Made by a program: the position numbers and the translations under genes. A stretch of 35,063 nt of DNA from Phycisphaerales bacterium (GTDB lineage: Bacteria > Planctomycetota > Phycisphaerae > Phycisphaerales > JAGLTS01). The notes below the pieces were generated by a model. That model saw only the letters and a list, made by a program, of their open reading frames with translations, did no database searches and was not told where the DNA came from. Shown one piece after another: positions 1-7,153 of this stretch (positions are counted from its first letter, which is position 1; the number at the start of each line of letters is the position of its first letter). Where the stretch lies: positions 1 through 35,063 of the forward strand of contig JAGLTS010000004.1 in assembly GCA_023135165.1 (NCBI GenBank), read 5' to 3'.

Positions 1-13
1 ACTTTCATAGTTT

Positions 14-68
14 CTCCGTAGTGAGCTTCCGGTCGTGATTCACCACGGAGTTCACGGAGAACACGGAG
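14..68. repeat. Interspersed ACGGAG repeat with inverted arm
   Basis: ACGGAG occurs three times at an exact 9-nt spacing (45-50, 54-59, 63-68). An 11-nt arm at 14-24 (CTCCGTAGTGA) is complementary, with one mismatch, to 40-50 (TCACCACGGAG), leaving a 15-nt loop. Together they make a hairpin with a short tandem tail. The layout is that of an intergenic interspersed repeat rather than coding sequence. Only one copy is in the window, so its family and copy number cannot be judged here. Confidence 0.5.
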
Positions 69-257
69 TGAGAGCGGGGAAGAAAAGCGGACAAGTACAT
101 CAGCCCGGATTTCCCAGATGGATCTTATGTGTCGGCATACTGACCACTCGTTTGGGCCTGCAATTACAGGCTTTTCTTGACCGCCGAGGTGGAGATCAAA
201 GAGCACCCAATGGGTAAAGCAGGCAAGGACGCCTTGCGGGTGGGTTGCACTTCGTGA

Positions 258-648
258 ACCTTCGGTTGCGACCACACCGCCAAGCTCGAATTCCACGAGG
301 CGACGATCAGCTCGGACGCTGGCCTGTTTCCCTTTCGCGACCTTGACGATGCGGTGCAGGTGACGGAATCGGCCGCGGCCGAGCTTCTCGACTTCCGCAC
401 CGGCCGCAACGTCCAGCACAGCATGACCGCGCTGCTGCGTCAGTCGGTCTACAGCCGCCTTGCCGGGTACGAGGATGTGAACGACGCTGACCGCCTTGGC
501 GTCGATCCGGCGATGTGCAAGTCGTCGGCAGCCGAGCCGTGGCGCGCAGCGCCGCCTCGACCAGTCAGGTCGGCCGCTTCGAGACCGAAGTGCTCATGCA
601 CCCGGACAATCGCGCAACGTTGATGGCGATACCCGGGGCGTGGGATGT
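258..648 (+). pseudogene. Decayed IS1380-family transposase fragment
   Basis: The reading frame from 258 encodes segments typical of the N-terminal part of IS1380-type DDE transposases: 'LEFHEATISSDAGL', 'LLRQSVYSRLAGYEDVNDA' and 'LGVDPAM'. At about 511-520 the homology moves to another frame ('VVGSRAVARSAASTSQ', 'GRFETEVLMHPDN', 'IPGAW'), consistent with loss of one base. An in-frame TGA lies at 255-257, just before the recognisable part. Similarity stops near 648, leaving about 130 codons of a protein that is normally around 450 residues, so the catalytic core is missing and it cannot be active. Family assignment rests on recognised motifs, not a search. No inverted repeats of the element were identified. 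Confidence 0.75.
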
Positions 649-764
649 CACTTCGTCCAGATCGCGTCGAAGCGGTCCGCCCGGGCCCCTGGAGCGGTCC
701 TTCCGCCTGCGTCACGCCCCTTTTCGACACAGATCTCGTCCGCAAGCGAGCAGATTGGACTTCA

Positions 765-807
765 ATGTCACGAGACGGGCGCTATGATGTCACGAGACGG
801 GCGCTAT
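765..807 (+). repeat. 22-bp tandem duplication
   Basis: A 21-nt stretch at 765-785 recurs exactly at 787-807, giving a 22-bp direct repeat with one spacer base. Each copy ends in GGGCGCTAT, so two -10-like hexamers are created: TATGAT (783-788) and TATACT (805-810). It lies upstream of the RCC1-repeat protein gene. Confidence 0.8.
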
Positions 808-820
808 ACTGGAGTAAAAT
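783..820 (+). promoter_or_regulatory. Candidate promoter hexamers for RCC1-repeat gene
   Basis: TATGAT (783-788), TATACT (805-810) and TAAAAT (815-820) all resemble a sigma-70 -10 box. No good -35 box is evident. A start here would give a leader of about 200 nt before the ATG at 1019. That leader begins with a 7-bp perfect hairpin, GCCCGGC (822-828) and GCCGGGC (835-841), with a 6-nt loop. No known riboswitch was recognised in it. Confidence 0.35.
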
Positions 821-1018
821 GGCCCGGCGATGGAGCCGGGCGAAGGTCATTTGGGAAATACCGGTTCAGGCAGGGACAGCAGAGTTCGGGTGCCTTCGTC
901 CGGCCGCTGCGCGGCGTGCCCGTAAGTGCTCGGAAGCGCGGAGCCCGAGACAGGTGGTCGTCCATGTCATCGCCGGAGTTTCCGAACGAGAAGGAGCAAG
1001 ACAAAAAGGAGTGGATCG

Positions 1019-2086
1019 ATGAACCTGCGAATCGCAATTTCGACACGGGGGCTGGCGATGATCTTGTTGGTCGCCGGCATGCCGGAGGTCGGCAACGCGA
1101 ACGTCGGCTCGATTGTTGCGTGGGGAGCCAACAATTTGGGCCAATGCAATGTACCGGTGCCGAATACGGACTTCGTGACGCTCGCGGCGGGCGGCTATCA
1201 CAATCTCGGTCTGAAATCCGACGGCTCGATCGTGGTGTGGGGATACGACATTTACGGCCTGCACAACGTGCCGCCGCCAAACACGGGTTTCCTGACGGTC
1301 GCGGCCGGAGAATTCCACAACCTCGGCCTGAGGGCCGACACCTCGGTTGCAGCGTGGGGTAACACCGGATACGGCAAATGTGATGTGCCGGCGCCGAACG
1401 TCGACTTCGTTGCCATCGCGGCGGGCAAGAGTCACAGCCTCGGTCTGAAGTCCGGCGGCTGGATCGTAGCGTTCGGACGCAACGACTCCGGCCAATGCAA
1501 CGTGCCCAGCCCCAACGCCGACTTCGTGGCCGTCGCGGCAGCCACCTATCACAGTCTCGGCCTGAAGTCCAACAGCACAATCGTGGCATGGGGAGAAAAC
1601 CACTACGGCCAATGCAACGTGCCGGCTCCAAACACGGGCTTTGTGGCCATCGCCACAGGTGAGATTCACAGTCTCGGCCTGAAGTCCGACGGGTCAGTTG
1701 TGGCGTGGGGCTGGAACCTGTACGGCCAATGCGACGTGCCCGCTCCGAACACGGACTTTGTCGCCATTGCGGCAGGTTACGGCCACAGTCTCGGTCTGAA
1801 GTCCGACGGATCAATCGTGGCGTGGGGGCGCAACGGCGATGGCCAGTGCAACGTACCCAGCCCGAACATGGACTTCGTGTCCATCTCGGGAGGTAACGAC
1901 CACAGCCTCGGCCTCCGAGGGTGCCCGGGCGATCTGAACGGGGATGGCCAGCGCGATCAGTCGGATCTTGGCATCCTGCTCGCCTCCTATGAAATCAATA
2001 ACGGCGGTGACATCGATGGCGATGGCGACACGGATCAGGCAGACCTCGGCATGCTCCTGTCCGTCTACGGAGTGCCGTGCCCATGA
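1019..2086 (+). CDS. Secreted RCC1-repeat protein with dockerin-like C-terminus
   Basis: This 355-residue protein has a short signal peptide (residues about 1-28) and then seven consecutive 39-residue repeats (about 30-301). Each repeat has the pattern G-S-I-V-A-W-G ... G-Q-C-N-V-P ... D-F-V-A-I-A-A-G ... H-S-L-G-L-K-S-D, as in RCC1/BNR-type beta-propeller proteins; seven blades fits a complete propeller. The C-terminus has two calcium-loop motifs, 'DLNGDGQRDQSD' and 'DIDGDGDTDQAD', separated by about 24 residues, a dockerin-like arrangement frequent at the ends of secreted planctomycete proteins. The ATG at 1019 is chosen because AAGGAG (1006-1011) lies 7 nt upstream and a signal peptide follows directly. 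It is probably exported or surface-attached; its ligand is unknown. Confidence 0.88.
   Translation: MNLRIAISTRGLAMILLVAGMPEVGNANVGSIVAWGANNLGQCNVPVPNTDFVTLAAGGYHNLGLKSDGSIVVWGYDIYGLHNVPPPNTGFLTVAAGEFHNLGLRADTSVAAWGNTGYGKCDVPAPNVDFVAIAAGKSHSLGLKSGGWIVAFGRNDSGQCNVPSPNADFVAVAAATYHSLGLKSNSTIVAWGENHYGQCNVPAPNTGFVAIATGEIHSLGLKSDGSVVAWGWNLYGQCDVPAPNTDFVAIAAGYGHSLGLKSDGSIVAWGRNGDGQCNVPSPNMDFVSISGGNDHSLGLRGCPGDLNGDGQRDQSDLGILLASYEINNGGDIDGDGDTDQADLGMLLSVYGVPCP
1106..1920 (+). repeat. Seven 117-bp repeats within the RCC1 gene
   Basis: The seven 39-codon repeats are also visible at DNA level, for example recurring 'GGCCAATGCAACGTGCC' and 'CACAGTCTCGG(C/T)CTGAAGTCC'. Repeats 4-7 are the most alike, suggesting growth by recent internal duplication. 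Confidence 0.8.
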
Positions 2087-2280
2087 TTACGTGACACAGA
2101 GATAGCGTGCAGATGAGTCCGAGGTGCTGGAGACGGGGAGTTTCTTTTTTTCCAGCGCAGTCATCTCCTGCAGACGTGATCAATGTCCCCGCTTCTGCCT
2201 TGCCGCGCGGCCAGCGGGGATAGCGATGCCGGGATTTGTGCCATTGGGTGGGTCGTTAGCACAAGAGCCAGCAACACACG

Positions 2281-2450
2281 CTGACCGCGGGCAGTCGATG
2301 CATCATGCAGTTCCACATCAAAAGGCTGGGGGAGATCATGTGGTGGATGGCAGGACACGGCGACCAGGTCTTCGTGCCAAAGCCCGCCAAGCTGCGTGAG
2401 ATGACCCATGACATGGCGCGGAATGCTGTGGCGCAGTATCACAGCGAACC
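2281..2450 (+). pseudogene. Remnant of WYL-domain regulator C-terminus
   Basis: The frame through 2305 encodes 'MQFHIKRLGEIMWWMAGHGD', then 'VFVPKPAKLREMTHDMARNA'. The pattern of an F/H-rich strand, E-I-x-W-W, a G-x-G turn, V-x-x-P-x-x-L-R-x-x-M and an A-rich helix is that of the C-terminal extension of WYL-type DeoR-like regulators. No HTH or WYL core precedes it in any frame, no start or ribosome site supports it, and the frame then runs on into sequence antisense to the glycosyltransferase. It is best read as a leftover 3' end. The family call is from memory of the motif and is moderate. Confidence 0.45.
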
Positions 2451-2465
2451 GGTTGTCACCCCCGG

Positions 2466-3656
2466 TCAGGTGCGACCTGAGAAACGCAAGCCACCCGTGG
2501 CGGGCAAGTCCGGCACGCGAACCGGCAGGCCCTCCGCAACTTGCTCATACACGACCGCCAGATCCGAGCAGTATCGTTGCCGACTGAAGTAGCTGAATGC
2601 TTCGCTTCTCACAGTATCGCGCAACCGCCAGGCGAGTTGCTCGTCGGTCAGACCTCGCATCAGCGCACGGACCAACCCCCAATCATCGCCCGGTTTGGCC
2701 AGGAGCGCTGAGTGATGATCTTCGAGCACCTCGCCGATCGCGTAGCCCGCCTCAGCGACGACCATCACGCCCGCCGCCATCGCCCACAAGACGGGAAACG
2801 CACCGGGCTCCGCGCGACCACCGCCCCGCCCCGCCTCACGTGTGTCATCCCCGAGGAAGAGCGCTGCATCACAGGCCGGCAGAATCGACCATGGCCGGGC
2901 TGCTCGCCCATCGACGATGAACCGGTCCGCCAAGTCCATGCGGGCTGCTCGCTCATACCCGCGATGCACCTCCCGAACTCCGTCAGGCACGACAACCGCA
3001 GCGTCAAGCCCCACTCCCGCCAGCCCGCTGAGGATCCACGACGCCCGCCACCCATCACACGCGCTCGCCGGTTCACCCACCAGCGCGATCACGCGCGTCG
3101 ATTCACCGATGCCCCACTGCTCGCGCAGCCTCGCTCGATCGCCGTGCTCGATCCGACCGAAGTCCAGCCCCGGATGCAGCACGTGCACCACATCCTCCGA
3201 CATGCCGCACGATCGCAACGACCGGCTGATTACGCTGCTCGCGCACAGCACCGTGCCCGGCCGTTCACGAAGGGCCATCCGCAACCAGTGCGCGCCTCGT
3301 CGCGATGTGGGGCCGGCGGTCAGCGTGAGCATCCGCAGCGCCCCCGGCACAGCCAGTGCGACGAGCGTGTACGCGGGAATCGACCACGCATGAACCACAT
3401 CGTAAGGCCCATGACGGCGGACGAAGCGCCGCATCGCCGTGCTCGCCAAGACGGCTTGGCGACCGGCCGGCGCAATGCGGTGGAACACGTCGATCCCTTC
3501 GCCGCGCGCCAACTCGCCATCGGCGGTCCCCCCGAGCACAAGCACATCCTGCTCGACCCCTTCCACACGCCCAAGTCCGTCAGCCAGCAGCCGCAGCGCG
3601 CACGGTCCGCCGCTGCGCGAGACCGGATCAACCACGTGCAGTACGCGAAGGCCCAC
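2466..3656 (-). CDS. GT4-type glycosyltransferase
   Basis: This 396-residue protein starts 'MGLRVLHVVDPVSRSGGP', the N-terminal beta strand and glycine-rich loop of GT-B fold glycosyltransferases. It has the usual DVVHAW segment near residue 87 and the second-domain features 'RVIALVG' and 'FPVLWAMAAGVMVVAEAGYA', where family 4 enzymes bind the nucleotide sugar. The expected E-x7-E motif is altered: 'EPGAFPVLWAMAAGV' keeps the first acidic residue only. It probably moves a sugar onto a lipid, glycan or protein; donor and acceptor cannot be told. The ATG directly follows the stop codon of the upstream lipoprotein gene (TAG-ATG, no gap), with a GGAGGGG ribosome site inside that gene, so it is translated as the last gene of a four-gene operon. 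Confidence 0.8.
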   Translation of the reverse strand: MGLRVLHVVDPVSRSGGPCALRLLADGLGRVEGVEQDVLVLGGTADGELARGEGIDVFHRIAPAGRQAVLASTAMRRFVRRHGPYDVVHAWSIPAYTLVALAVPGALRMLTLTAGPTSRRGAHWLRMALRERPGTVLCASSVISRSLRSCGMSEDVVHVLHPGLDFGRIEHGDRARLREQWGIGESTRVIALVGEPASACDGWRASWILSGLAGVGLDAAVVVPDGVREVHRGYERAARMDLADRFIVDGRAARPWSILPACDAALFLGDDTREAGRGGGRAEPGAFPVLWAMAAGVMVVAEAGYAIGEVLEDHHSALLAKPGDDWGLVRALMRGLTDEQLAWRLRDTVRSEAFSYFSRQRYCSDLAVVYEQVAEGLPVRVPDLPATGGLRFSGRT

Positions 3657-4340
3657 CTACAACGTCCCCTCCAGCAGGTAAGGTCGTTCGCTCTTGAAGA
3701 ACAGCCCCGCAAGCCTTCTGCCGATCTCCTCAGCCAGCGTATCTTGCAGGTCGCGTCGGCGAGCGGTGTCGATCTCCGACGCCATGCCTGACTGCCTGAG
3801 TTGGACGACCAGCGAATACCCGCCGTCCATCTCAGGCCAACGACGCGCGGGCGTCGCGCCGACCTCGATCACCTTGACCCACGCATACGCGGTCGGCTGA
3901 ATCGTCGTCCCGTCTGCGCTCAGGCCGAATTGATCGATCTCGACGTAGACGACCTGCTCGGCGCCGACGGCGATCGCCAGATCCTCGATCGTGAGCGGGT
4001 CGTCCGGCTGTTCCTGCCTCGCCAGCGCCATTGCCGCGCGCGGGTCGATCACCTCCTCGACCAGCTCGCGCTTCAGGAGGATGTCACCCGCTGTCCGCGA
4101 GATCACATGCCGAAGCGATGCGCGATTCAGCTTGCTCATCCGATCATCCACGTAGATGAGCGTCGGTTTCTCGACCAGTTTGTACCTCGCCTCCACCGTT
4201 CCGCGTCCCTGCGCCACGCCAACGATCGGCCCGATGATGTTGCAGCCGCCGCCACTCATTCCAACACACACGACCACAGCCAGTGCCAACCACAATCTCC
4301 GCGATCGCAAACCGACCCGTGCATCAGCCTTAGCCCTCAT
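3657..4340 (-). CDS. Putative lipoprotein (second of a related pair)
   Basis: A 227-residue protein with a basic N-terminus, a hydrophobic stretch (residues about 16-28) and a glycine-rich lipobox-like 'MSGGGC' with Cys33 as the likely lipid-modified residue. I do not recognise a named family. The rest alternates strands and helices ('PTLIYVDDR', 'EQVVYVEIDQFG', 'AYAWVKVIEVG', ending 'IGRRLAGLFF') in the same order as the upstream lipoprotein, so the two look like distant paralogues, perhaps with a CsgG/LpoB-like periplasmic fold (inference). The ATG at 4340 overlaps the upstream stop by 11 nt, arguing for translational coupling. A longer reading from 4379 would bury the signal peptide and was not chosen. 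Confidence 0.7.
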   Translation of the reverse strand: MRAKADARVGLRSRRLWLALAVVVCVGMSGGGCNIIGPIVGVAQGRGTVEARYKLVEKPTLIYVDDRMSKLNRASLRHVISRTAGDILLKRELVEEVIDPRAAMALARQEQPDDPLTIEDLAIAVGAEQVVYVEIDQFGLSADGTTIQPTAYAWVKVIEVGATPARRWPEMDGGYSLVVQLRQSGMASEIDTARRRDLQDTLAEEIGRRLAGLFFKSERPYLLEGTL

Positions 4341-5004
4341 AGTTCGGCTCCTCATGATCGTAGAACAGCCACACCACACGCTGGGCGAACTTGAGATTCA
4401 GTCCGGTCAGCACATCCTGCTGCGAGATGTCCATCGGACCGAACCCAGGCTTGCCGGGGAACGATACGGTCATGTCCCGCTCGAACATGAATTCGTTGGG
4501 GATGGCGCTGTCCGCCTCGATGACGCCGATCTTCGCCGACGCCACGCCGTCCCACAGGTACGGGTTGCCCGGCTCGTGCAATCGGTAGTCGTAGATATCC
4601 ACCAAGATCAATCGCTCGATACCCAGCGCTTCGGTCAGTTCGCTGTACGTGAGCGCGCCCCAGTGCGGGTTGCTCGTCTGGTACCACCGCACGCGCGATG
4701 CGGGCACCAAGCCCGTCGCACCGGCGTTCTCCGCCAGGCTTGTCGCGATGATCTCCGCCAGCAGGTCCAGCACGCCGGGGTATTCGTACTGCACTTCTCG
4801 ACCAGCGTTGACCATCACGGCGAACGTCTTGCCCTGCAAGCCGCCGTATTCGTACGCGACCTCGTGCGAGCCAAGTCGCTCGGCACTCGCCGCCATGCCG
4901 CCGACCAACTCCGCCAGGCACCCCGGCGATGCGATGCCCATCACTGCGAGCATCAGCACAGCACAGCCTCGGATGGCGATCTTCAACACGCTGCTTCGTC
5001 TCAT
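4330..5004 (-). CDS. Putative lipoprotein (first of a related pair)
   Basis: This 224-residue protein has a lipoprotein signal: basic start 'MRRSSVLKIAIRG', hydrophobic core and lipobox 'ASPGC' with Cys29. Downstream strands such as 'GKTFAVMVNAG', 'IERLILVDIYDY', 'GVASAKIGVIEAD' and the end 'FAQRVVWLFYDHEEPN' match the order seen in the next gene, suggesting an ancient tandem duplication. It may act at the outer envelope together with its partner. A GGAG ribosome site lies 8 nt before the ATG. It follows the DUF2752 gene by 24 nt and overlaps the next gene by 11 nt. Function is unknown. Confidence 0.7.
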   Translation of the reverse strand: MRRSSVLKIAIRGCAVLMLAVMGIASPGCLAELVGGMAASAERLGSHEVAYEYGGLQGKTFAVMVNAGREVQYEYPGVLDLLAEIIATSLAENAGATGLVPASRVRWYQTSNPHWGALTYSELTEALGIERLILVDIYDYRLHEPGNPYLWDGVASAKIGVIEADSAIPNEFMFERDMTVSFPGKPGFGPMDISQQDVLTGLNLKFAQRVVWLFYDHEEPNYEG

Positions 5005-5028
5005 GACCCGGCTCCAGTTGCGCGGTCC

Positions 5029-5466
5029 CTAGAAAGTGATGATCTTGTACACCCAGGCAGCCAGGAACAAGCCGGCCGTCGTCCATAACACCCTGGGCCG
5101 AGTAAACACACCGAAATGCCGCCACGCTTGCGAACCCGTCACCGCCACATACGTCGCGACCCAGAAGGCGGTTGCAACGGCCAGGGACATCACGAACCCC
5201 ATCGGCTGGGCGTGGAATGCCGCCGCGAAATCTCCATCCGCAGCGAGCGAGAAGGCGGTCGTCATCCCGCACGTGATGCACGGCTTGCCCGTCAGCACGA
5301 CCCAACCGCACGGCGGCAGCCCAAGCTGCTCGTGCGTCCCGTGCCCGGCTGACGCCGCTGACAGCCCCGCCGCCAGCAGGATCATCAGCAAACAGCCGAC
5401 CGCGACCACACCGGCCACGACCCGTCCGCTTCGAGTCTCGCGCATCGTGGGGGTCGTCGGGGTCAT
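5029..5466 (-). CDS. DUF2752-family membrane protein
   Basis: A 145-residue protein with three hydrophobic segments (about 15-38, 85-108, 123-142). Between the first two lies the signature 'LPPCGWVVLTGKPCITCGMT', which defines DUF2752 proteins: conserved Cys pairs and the C-G-M-T-T-A-F core. The family is common in planctomycetes and Bacteroidetes and has no settled function. Here it opens an operon with two lipoproteins and a glycosyltransferase. TATTGT lies exactly 6 nt before the ATG, so the mRNA may be leaderless; the GGGGAG directly abutting the ATG is too close to serve as a normal ribosome site. Confidence 0.85.
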   Translation of the reverse strand: MTPTTPTMRETRSGRVVAGVVAVGCLLMILLAAGLSAASAGHGTHEQLGLPPCGWVVLTGKPCITCGMTTAFSLAADGDFAAAFHAQPMGFVMSLAVATAFWVATYVAVTGSQAWRHFGVFTRPRVLWTTAGLFLAAWVYKIITF

Positions 5467-5472
5467 CTCCCC

Positions 5473-5478
5473 ACAATA
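5473..5478 (-). promoter_or_regulatory. -10 box placing the DUF2752 start at the ATG
   Basis: On the minus strand the order is TATTGT, then GGGGAG, then ATG. A -10 hexamer with 6 nt before the A of ATG puts the predicted transcription start at or next to the start codon. The same spacing is seen before the release factor 1 and aroDE genes. Confidence 0.45.
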
Positions 5479-5624
5479 CGGCCGCGCCCGCTTAGCCGCG
5501 ACCCAAAGGGGAGCGCGATCACTTCAGTCGAAGCGAAAACGTCCTTCTTGCACGCCTGCGCGTGCGCCGTGACCGTGTCGGAAGACCCCGTCCCGCCCGC
5601 CTGCTCAACCAACGTCGGGCCGTC

Positions 5625-5633
5625 TGCTACACT
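5625..5633 (+). promoter_or_regulatory. Extended -10 promoter of tRNA-Pro
   Basis: TGCTACACT is an extended -10 element (TG-n-TACACT) ending 9 nt before the first base of the tRNA, which fits a transcript with a very short 5' leader. No strong -35 box is seen 17 bp upstream (TCAACC). Confidence 0.5.
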
Positions 5634-5642
5634 CTCCTTGAG

Positions 5643-5716
<74 letters not shown>

Positions 5717-5724
5717 TTGCGGAA

Positions 5725-5755
5725 AGGCCCGGCAGGTCAACGACTTGCCGGGCCT
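5725..5755 (+). terminator. Strong hairpin after tRNA-Pro
   Basis: AGGCCCGGCAGGTC (5725-5738) pairs with GACTTGCCGGGCCT (5742-5755) around a 3-nt AAC loop: 14 bp with a single G-U pair. It starts 8 nt after the tRNA. The downstream sequence GCCTTATGG lacks a T-run, so it may be a stability or processing element rather than a standard intrinsic terminator. Confidence 0.6.
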
Positions 5756-6000
5756 GCCTTATGGATCACCTACTACGCAAAAGGTGGTTTAGCGGGTACA
5801 TGTACCCGCTACGACCCTTGCGAGAAGCCTGTGAACGTCGGTCCCATCGCCATCGCAACGCTCGCCGACCACTGATGGGCGCGGTTGATCGCTCTCGACC
5901 CGTCATTTGTGATGCAGAAAAACCGCGAGTCGCAGAGGCCCGACCAATGACGAGGAACACACCGTTCCGCGTGGGGACGGGGGGCTGTTGCCGGTCCGGG
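5756..6000. other. Intergenic region with a 22-bp perfect palindrome
   Basis: No gene is visible between the tRNA hairpin and the end of the next minus-strand gene. It contains a perfect 22-bp palindrome at 5790-5811, with half-site TAGCGGGTACA. No known regulator site was recognised. Confidence 0.6.
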
Positions 6001-7143
6001 TCACGGGAAGACGATCACGGGAACGACGAGCATCTCGGCAACACGCGCCAACGCTGTGAATGCGACAAACGGGAATAGCGCTCGCTGAATCCCGTCGAGG
6101 AACAGCAGCCGACTGAGCTTGTCATCTGACGGGCGTGCCTTCTGAAATCCGCACGAGAGGAGGTGCTCCTCACGCTCGCGCAGCTTCGCGACGCGGAATG
6201 TGATTCCGAGGCGGGCGACGTTGTAGTAGAGAAGGACCAGAGCGAAGACGAAGTACGCCCAGTTCCAGACGCTCGCCAGATCATGCCCACGGAAGAACAA
6301 GACCTGTGCAAGAGGCACGGTCGAATCATGGACACTGGTGCCCTCAAGGAGTCGTGCCGTGACAAGGTAGAAGAAGCTCTTTGTGACGTATGGTGCGAAG
6401 AACGCAAGTGTCAGGAGCAGAACGATGAAGAGGCGCGGTCCCGTGTAGTTGTCACGCAGCTTCGCCCACTGATCAACGACAACCGCATCCTGCAGATCGA
6501 GCGAGTGCCGATCGTCGCACCTGTTCATGATCGGTGACATGCGGACGGTCGTACCGCGAAACGCCGTTTTCTGAAACTGCGCCTGCCTGCTGATCGTCGG
6601 CCACCACCGCCCGTCCACAAATGTGCTGTCCGTTGCGCTCCACAACTTGATTACTGCGTCGAGGTCGACCTCGATGTCTGGGCAGTGCTGGAAGCTCATG
6701 TGCGTAAAACTGCCGGTGAGGACGATCCCCGTCCCGGTGCAGTTTGACACATGCAGTTCGGTTCCCTCGCCAGCAATCTGAATATCCCTGATCCCCTCGC
6801 AGGCATTCAGTCGAATGTTCGAGTTCTGGCAGCCCTCATGGATATCAATGCGAACATCGTCGATGGCGCTCCTGGCTATCGTGATGGTGCCTTCGTTGAT
6901 GCGTATGCGTACATTTTCGAGGGTGCAATCTTCCAGCGTGATGTGTTGCGTGAGAGCGACCGTGACGTCGTGCAGGTGCGTGCCAGAGAACTTGATGGCG
7001 TGAGAGAGCCCCTCCATGTGAGCGTCTGTTACCACGATGTCGGCCACTTCAAGACCACCCCCGACATCGCGGGCACCCGCCTCAGCGATAAGTCGGGCTG
7101 AATCGAATGTACCTGAAAGCTCTTTTTTCACCACGAACCCCAT
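6001..7143 (-). CDS. Unrecognised protein: beta-helix-like N-terminus plus membrane domain
   Basis: A 380-residue protein I cannot assign to a family. Residues about 30-205 contain short regularly spaced strands: 'HLHDVTVAL', 'ITLEDCTLENVRIRI', 'TITIARSAIDDVRIDI', 'NSNIRLNACEGIRDIQI' and 'HMSFQHCPDIEVDL'. This is the look of a right-handed beta-helix or pentapeptide-like solenoid. Three hydrophobic segments follow (about 237-262, 293-313, 354-379), the first two separated by a short loop and the last two by a charged loop ('VAKLREREEHLLSCGF'). No signal peptide is seen, so the solenoid probably lies in the cytoplasm with a membrane anchor behind it. The gene starts 10 nt after the RNase Y stop codon and is likely co-transcribed with it. 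It appears less GC-rich than its neighbours. Confidence 0.75.
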   Translation of the reverse strand: MGFVVKKELSGTFDSARLIAEAGARDVGGGLEVADIVVTDAHMEGLSHAIKFSGTHLHDVTVALTQHITLEDCTLENVRIRINEGTITIARSAIDDVRIDIHEGCQNSNIRLNACEGIRDIQIAGEGTELHVSNCTGTGIVLTGSFTHMSFQHCPDIEVDLDAVIKLWSATDSTFVDGRWWPTISRQAQFQKTAFRGTTVRMSPIMNRCDDRHSLDLQDAVVVDQWAKLRDNYTGPRLFIVLLLTLAFFAPYVTKSFFYLVTARLLEGTSVHDSTVPLAQVLFFRGHDLASVWNWAYFVFALVLLYYNVARLGITFRVAKLREREEHLLSCGFQKARPSDDKLSRLLFLDGIQRALFPFVAFTALARVAEMLVVPVIVFP

Positions 7144-7153
7144 TTGCCGTGCA

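Noticed and set aside
804..1814. Long antisense reading frames opposite the RCC1-repeat gene
   Set aside because: They are a by-product of the repeated, GC-rich sense codons: the translation is Arg/Cys/Ser-rich and repetitive, with no ribosome site.
2130..2165. Possible terminator after the RCC1 gene (GCTGGA...TCCAGC with a T-run)
   Set aside because: The stem is only 6 bp, the loop is about 18 nt and the T-run is inside the loop, so it does not form a standard terminator.
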